NCBI GenBank assembly: GCA_913062655.1
Contig: CAJXXO010000083.1
Span: forward strand, 1 to 9,459
DNA: 9,459 bases
Source of the DNA: an uncultured Bacteroidota bacterium
GTDB lineage: Bacteria > Bacteroidota > Bacteroidia > Chitinophagales > S012-47
Direction: 5' to 3'
The translations under genes and the position numbers were made by a program. Below, piece by piece: positions 1 to 7,900 of the stretch (its first letter is position 1; every line of letters begins with the position of its first letter). Below the pieces are notes generated by a model that was not told the DNA's origin, did not search any database, and saw only the letters and a list, made by a program, of their open reading frames with translations.

Positions 1-1929
1 TTCATAGAAGTAAACTACCCCTGCATCTGTAAGTCCATTCCATTCTACATTGGGTGCACCAACAGCAACCAGGCCACTCTTGATACTTACTGATGTGCCA
101 AACTCATCAAAAGCGTTTTGGAAGGTTGGTCTGGTGAGTTTGGTAACGGTATTCCATTCCCCTGACTTATCTAATTCATAGATGTAGGCCGAACCAACAT
201 CGAATACAGACGGCTGATCATCCTTATCATCATCATTAGAACCCACCACCATAAAGTTGCCATCAATATCAATGGATGCCCCAAAGTGGTCATAAACGGC
301 ACCCGGATTAATAGTGCCATCTGGATCCCAACCGCCATCCTGGGCAGGTTTGTAGTACACAACCCGACCATTTTGCGTGCTATTTCCAAAGAATGCGCCA
401 GCTACAGGTTTTTGTTTGCTGACACCTACATCCCAACCCAGATAATTCTGGTCGGTACCGGCACGAGTAGCGCTATTATAGCTCCAGTCATTTGCTGTGA
501 GGTTGAACGTATTGAAACCACCGGTAATATTGCTATTGCTCGTTACTACATAAGGCGAGCCACCAAATACTATATTGTCGGTGCCCGCTACGCTAAACCC
601 TATTTGTGCATTATCCTCAAAAGTTTTTGGCAGGTTAACGGCTGGACTAAAGAACAGCGTAACCTCATCGATCGAAACGGTTCCCGACAAAGTATCGATG
701 TCATTATTATCAGGATCTGATAGCTGCAGCCTAAATCTGATGCGATAGGTGGCAGTAGGATTAGGATTATTGGTTGTCGCATCAGTTAAGCCATATATGG
801 CTTTATACGCTGAATCATCGCCTTGGTTATCATCTGAGAACAAGTTGCCTGTAGGACTAAACTCAGCATCTATATTGCTTTGATTGGCAATTCTCGTTCC
901 ATTATTTGGATGATTATTGAATAATGCCACCTCAAGGCCTTGATCATTTATCAACCAAACCGTATCCAATCTAACATCTGCGTCAGCCGTTTTGGTCATT
1001 CTTAGATATACTTTATCCAGATAGATGTCTTCTCCAATTATATTTTCATTGAAAGAAAAGGCTGTACCTGCAGTGGAGTCGAGAAAGGCCACGGACGCTG
1101 GCACCAAGGTATCAGATTGGGCAAGCGTATAGGTTCTGGAGAAGCCGGGCGACATCGACTTGGTATACTGATCGGCTCCGCTTTTAATGATCAGTGCGGT
1201 ATCTCCTACACCTGTTCCATTCTTATTGTACACATGGATTTCACCCGTAGAGGCTCCTGTGCCATAGAAAGAGAAGTTAATATTACCTCCAGTAGTCGTA
1301 AGCTCTCTTGCCAGGCTTGTTCTTGAATAAGAACCACTTGCTGTAGGATAGTTAATAACAACATACGCGTCATTACTTGTACAGAAAGTATTTACAGCCG
1401 AGGAGGCATCTAGCCTGACTTGTAGCGTACTATCTGCTATCCAGGAATTAATATCTGCCGCAGGCAGCGTATATGAGAAGTTGTAAGTACCCCCGTAGTA
1501 GCTCGGGTCACATTGTGGTGGGAGATTCCCGAATGGGTTGATGACTTGATATGCGGTACCCAAAAAGCTGCCTTCCACATATACCTCATAATATTCTGAA
1601 ACATCATTCAAGTCACCTCTTGCATATACACGTATCGTACCATCTCCCGTTGCTGTTGGCATCGCAACGCCTGGCGCCTGTGGTGCCCCTACCAGTAGTT
1701 TACCTGGCGTCAGAAATACATCTTTGCCAAACTGCGGATTGATACCACTAGAGGAAGGTGGGGTTAATGTTTCGGCAAAATCGTAGTTACCTACATTATT
1801 CTTGGTGAACACTTGTACTGCATTGTCTACCCCAGCAGCTACGGCCATGCCTTCATCAATATCTACTCTGGTACCCAAACGCGCTGACCCCGTACCTTCT
1901 ACGGTAGTAATGGGACTAAATCGCTGAAT
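1..1929 (-). repeat. Second FG-GAP propeller, split by an insert and truncated by the window edge
   Basis: Six blade-like repeats can be placed. They start at about residue 2111 (RLGTRVDIDEG), 2165 (FGKDVFLTPGKLLVGAP), 2541 (IGFSVAGTDNIVFGG), 2595 (LGWDVGVSKQKPVAGAF), 2647 (FGASIDIDGNFMVVGS) and 2708 (FGTSVSIKSGLVAVGAP). The spacing is 52-61 residues except between the second and third, where about 330 extra residues intervene. A seventh blade would lie beyond the left edge. Blade 5 has an acidic loop (SNDDDKDDQP), possibly metal binding. The blade wording is close to that of the first propeller, so the two are the same family. Confidence 0.78.
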
Positions 1930-4900
1930 TTCTGCGTACCCAGGGTCTGTGTTACTGGTATCAGAATAAACGGTATCTCCAGGTGCAATAACTTTATAGG
2001 CTACAGCACCATATATGGGATCGGCCCCATAGTTGGTTAGTTGATTGAAAACATCTCTGTATCTACGGATACCTGCTTGTACATTCGCTATCGGTAAATC
2101 ATTTCTCAAGATGATAAACCCATCATTTGAGCTGGATGGATAGGTCCAGGTCACTTCTACCTGATTAAAGTAGGTACCATCCGAAGCTTGTAGGTTCTGC
2201 GGAACAGACAGCGTTGGGAATGTGACCTGCACAGAGTCGAAGGCAGAATAGTAATCGGCCCCTACTGTTTTAAAAGCCCGAATCTTGTACCAGAACGTAG
2301 CATCTGGTCTACCTTCACTGTCTGTAAAACTAAAGCTTACCTCCTGCCCAGACTTTTGCTCTAGCTGCACACTGTCGCGGAAAAACTGGAAACCGGTATA
2401 TCCATCCTGAGCGGTGTATACGCCTTGTAGTGATATTTGATCCACGCCTATCGTATTGCCGATAATACTTGGCGCTACAATTGAAGGGTATAATACACTC
2501 TTCCAGGTGGTATCCGACTCGTAGATGAGTCCATCTTTTTCCACTTCCACCATAACAGCGTAATAGTTGCTATCATCCGGTACACCCCAATAGTCAATAC
2601 TGAATTTTGGATCCGCTTTGTCAACTGTATCAATAATCTCCTTTCCGCGATAGATAACGGCCCGATCATAATACCTGGACGTATGTCGCCAGGTGATATC
2701 GATGCGATTATCGGTCGGTACTGGTGTGAGCACAAAGTCTGTAATTGGTGCCACCTCTGGGAATCGGGTCTTGGCTACGCGCTCCGGAGAAGTGTAGAAG
2801 CCTGATGCGCCCACTTCAACAGCAGTGACCACATAGGTATAGTTATAGGTAGGCAAGCCGGTTGAATCAACAAACGTAAGCCGGCTTCCCGTAGGTACTG
2901 AGGCGATCACCACCCCATTGCGCTTGATCTCATAATAGGTATGACGATCTGTAGGGTGACTCCAGAAGAGTTTGACCACATCCTCATCACTATCCGGTAT
3001 GGCTTGCAACGCTTCCACAGGTGCTAATTGTGGCACCTGAATGACTGCTGTATCCTGCTCAGATACTTGTGTGCCTGACGGTAACTCCCAATAAGCCTCA
3101 ATACTATATACATAGCCGAAGCCTGGTGCTGCAATAAGATCGAGGTAATTCTTAGGCTGCAACCCATCGATATCTGCAATTTGCCCCAAGCCTCTGTTCA
3201 GGCGGAAGCCGGTGTAGTTGGTAGAGGTGGTATTCCAACGAAGCTCCACTTTGTTGGTCAGCGGATCAATAGAGGCCATAAACTCGGTGATCTCGGCTAC
3301 TTCTTCTTCTACCGGAATAGCCTTTTGATAGAAGGTATCGATGAAGTTAACCACATAGCGGTCCTCGGCCCCTGTCATAGGTATGAACTGCGTAGGCTGT
3401 ATAAATTTCGCATTCGGCCCAACAGCCATGATGGTGAGGGTATCGCCCGGAACTTTTTGTGTAGGCAATATCCGATAGAAACCGGTGGCATCGGTCTTGG
3501 TCTGATGCATCACCTTTCCATCTTTCATGACCAGGATATCAATATCTGGAATACCGAAGCCGGACTCCGTTTGTGTCACCCCTTCGATTTGCATCAGCGA
3601 ACGCAATGCACCTGCATCGGAAGCTCTATTGGAGGTAAGGCCCTGGAAGCGTGCTTCCAACTGGTAGAGGTACGTTTCCCCTTCTACCGCTGATGTGTCA
3701 TAATAGTAGCGTACATTATTGGCCAATGAATCCATCAACATGCCATCGCGGTACACAAAGAAACGCGATAAGACATAGGGTGGATAATCCCAACTCAACT
3801 GTACGTGACTCGGATAACCATCTGAGGCGACAAAGTTTTGGGGTACTTGCAGTGCAGATACCGCCAAGGTTCCGGGAGCAGCACTGGCATTTTGAGCAGC
3901 CGAATGGTACCTTGCCCGCTTGATCTGACGGAAGCTGGTGAGGGTATAATTTCTTGTAGCCCCCGAAGAGGAATTACTGAAGCCCTCTGTATAACTACGT
4001 GCATAGTCAGGCAATATCGCAATAGTGTCGTTCCCCCGCTTCAACAGGAAGCCGTCAATATTGGCTGACACCATATCCCAAGTCAAATCAATAGCTCCTG
4101 CCTGACTGTTGGCCACTGCCGTAAAGTTGCTTGGCGGTGTTACATCCGGGTATGTTTCGCTGTCTGTTCCAAGAGGGCCCGTATGGTGAGGATTGCGTTT
4201 AATCAAGGCTACACCGTAGGTATAGCTCTCACCCGGTGTACCGGTGTAATCGACAAAACTATAATTCCAATTGCCCCCTGCAGTACCAGCAATAAAATCT
4301 TTGTGTATTTCAATTAGTGAATCTGTTACACCATTGGCCGTTCTCGTGATACGGAACCCATAGAAGTTTTGGTTGCCATTAGTCGGGTAACTAAAGGTAA
4401 CATTCACCCGGTCTGCATTATTAACGGCTGTAGCCAACACATTTTGGGGCGGAATGAAATCCGGATAGGTAATGGTCAATGGATCGGTAAAGACAAGTGC
4501 AGACTCGTATATGACACCTCCACGCTCATCAAATGCTGTGATGGAGTAAGAATAAGCAGTGCCCGGTATGCCCGCATTATCTACGTAAGTGAAAGAATCG
4601 CTTACTGATCCGGTGTGAATCAATGTACCGTTGCGATAGAGATAAAATCCTTCAATGGTCGAGGAGGTATGCGTCCAGTTCAGGGTCACGTTACCGGCAA
4701 GCGCATCGATCTGTGCCGTTAAGGTATCTACCGGTAATAAATCAGGAACCGCGTAGGTGGTGCTGGCATAGGCAGCCGTAACCAAGGTATCATTATCCTG
4801 TACATAAGCCACCAGGTCGTATTCTGCTGTGGAGCCCGGTGTGGCTTCTTCATCGATGTAGGAGGTAAGGCTTATCGAATTCGTATCGGTAAGGATTTCC

Positions 4901-7900
4901 AACAGGTCACCGTCTCTAAATACCTGGAAAAAAGTAGTATCGCTACTCGTATAACCCCAGGTCAACGCGACAATATCTTGCCCTGCCGGCTGGCTAGCCG
5001 TAAAGTTGCTGAGCGTAATGGCCTGACTGCCCTGCGTATCGATTGGGAATGTACTTTCTACCAATACCGGGCTAAACTGGTTGTTCTCCGCATCAAATGA
5101 CAAGGTGATCGGTGTAGCCGATGAATCATTCGCGGCATGCAGCGTGATCACATAATTGCTTGACGAGTTGTAAAACACTTCATCGAAGTGGAAGTCACCT
5201 ACCAAACCGGCAATCGCTTCACGGACGATGGTATCGCCTAGTACGATGCTGGTAGCCCGGATGGTATCGCCCTGGATGGCGAACAAACCGCCCTCCGATA
5301 CCACATAGCCGGCAATCGTTCCGGTGCCGTCTACCCCGCCAGAGTCAATGGCTGACACTACGATCTGGCCATCCTTGTATAATCGCCACTCATAGCCATG
5401 GCGTCTGCCTGGAATGGGGTTGTCGTCATCGTAGGCTGTAGTTGTGCTATCGAGTTGGGCAAAGAAGGCCCTGTCGCGGCTGATCTCGATCCGATCGCCA
5501 AAGGCCTGCATATTGTTCCAGGTCAGCGCTACCTTATCTGGGTTCGTGTTGTCACTCGCCAGGAAATCTATGGGTAAAGTATTCCCCCTTACGCATATGG
5601 AGTCATACACCAAGCCTACCCCATTTTTATCGGTAAACCAGGTGGAAAATGGCACCAAACAGTAACGATAAGGCTGCCCATTCACCAGAGAGTTGGTATC
5701 GCCATAAACGAAAGCATCCGCCCAGGATTGGCCATTGCTATCCACCAGTGCGATAGATTCTCCATCACGGGTAATCCGATGGTAGGACAAGGCATCAGAA
5801 TTGGTGGTCCAGGTGAATTTTATACTATCCGGACGACTGGAGTCGACCGCTACCGTAGAGTATTGGAAAGGCAGTGTAGAACCCGTATCCACCAAGGTGG
5901 GGGTCAGCTTCCAACCGAAGCCCACTTCATAGGTGTTCAACTGATAGGTAATATGCTTATCCGGACCTACAGCATGCTGTACATAACCCGGCACAGTGGC
6001 TGAAATGGAATCGATCACCCAGGTGGCTGGGCCAGATGGCTGGTAAATAGCTGGTTGCGGGTAATTACCAGTGGCTTCTGCCACCGAGGTTCCCGCCCCT
6101 TCATTCACCTTCCAGTAACCGGCTAAACCGGCAGGTAAAGAGGTCAGTACGCCATTGTAAAAATCTTTGATTTCCGTGGCTGTACGAGCAATATTCCAAT
6201 AGCGGATATCTCTCAGTTCACCATTGAGCGCATAGTTGGTTCCATTCACCGTTGAGGCCCCAAACTGCTCTACACCAAAGATGCATAGGAAGTCGATCTC
6301 ATCCGTCAGCTCCCCGTTTACATACAGTTTGGTATTGTCCGCCAGTGAATCGGTAACAAAAGCGAGATGCGTCCACTTGTCGGCTGGAATTTGATAGTTG
6401 AAAAATACGGGGGTATTACCTGCTAAAAAGTTGACGCGGTTATCGCCTGGTGCCGTCAAGTTGAAAGACACATTTTGGTCGGCCAAAAGTGGCGAATAGC
6501 CGGCAGTATTTAGCGGGCCATTATGCTTTACCCATACCTCGAAGGTGAGAGACCCGCTAACCAGACTACTGAAACTGTTGGTAAAATTCCAGTTTGTTCC
6601 ATCGAAGTCGAATTGATAGACTTTTCCCTGGTCTGAATTTTCAAATGGAGCACCGAGAAAGGCCACATCATTGCCCAGGGCCAGCGCCTGTCCAAAGCCA
6701 TCACCTACCACCCCACCGGTGCGGGTGAGTTTACCTTCCTGTGTCCAACTTCCACTGTTCTCCACAAACACATAGGCGGCACCATTGTCCGCACCACGAT
6801 CAGGGGCGCTGACCAACAAGCGATTACTCAAATACTGGAGTGCCGTACCGAAACGGTCACCTGCATTTAATTCAGCAGGGGCTACTGAACCGGAGAAAGA
6901 CCAGATGGTGGAGGGGCTTTTCACATAAAAAACGACCCTGCCGGCACCGCCATTAAAGCCAGGTGCCCCCATAGCAATTTTGTTGCCCTGAATGCTTACG
7001 CTGTTACCATTTCGATCGCCAGGGGAGTGATTGGTAGGCTGTAAACGGGAACGATAGATCCAATAAGGACCAAACTCCTCGTATACATAAGCCGATCCGG
7101 CATTCTGTTGCTCCCCCGGTGCACCGATGACCAAAAAGCCGTTATCAAAATCAATCGAGCTACCGAATTGCTGATTCTGCAACGGCTTGCGTGAAAACTG
7201 TCTGCGGCTGTAGTTCCAATTATTGCCAGAGCGGTTGTAGAAATACACCACGCCAGGCCCAAACTTACGGGGAGCGCCTACCCAGGCATAATTTTGACTG
7301 ATCGCCACCGCGTGACCAAAGCCGTCATTGGACTGCAGGATGTCCTCTTGCAGTGTTGCCCGCTCCACCCAGTTAGCGCCAACTCGTTCGAAGACGTAAG
7401 CAAAGCCATTGCCGCCCGGAGCAGATACAATCGCATAATTACCATCGATGTCTACAGCATAGCCCAGTTGCGCATTGGCATTCAGGTTGGTTGGCCGAAG
7501 CTCGGTTACACGCGCCCACCCATTGGCCGTATTTTCGTATACATACACCGCACCACTATCCTGCTTTGCCTTAGGTGCACCAATGATAGCATAATTGCCA
7601 TCTACAGCAACAGCATGACCAAATTGCTGCAGATAGCCTGCTGTGCGATTGCTTCCCGTATACCCTTGGTCCAATAAGAGGTAATCTCCACCACTCACCC
7701 GAAGGGCTACACGTGCAACAGTATCTTCCGGCACCTCCGTGATGAGCTGCGTAAAAATATCTTTACCATTGGTAGTATCCCGGACCTCTAAATACACCTC
7801 ATTTCCAGCATTGATGGCCGGACGAAGGTCTGAGGCATTGATACTCCAGGATACATCTATAAAGGCATCACTTGCATCATCAGAGGCGGTGAGTCCGTTG

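Noticed and set aside
3181..3693. 170-codon open frame on the plus strand
   Set aside because: It lies fully inside the giant minus-strand gene, its product has no recognisable domain, and the minus-strand frame there encodes clear FN3 and regulatory-like domains. It is an antisense shadow.
6574..7686. Recent tandem DNA repeats in the propeller region
   Set aside because: The seven repeats are clear at protein level but diverged at DNA level, so they are ordinary propeller blades rather than a recent expansion.
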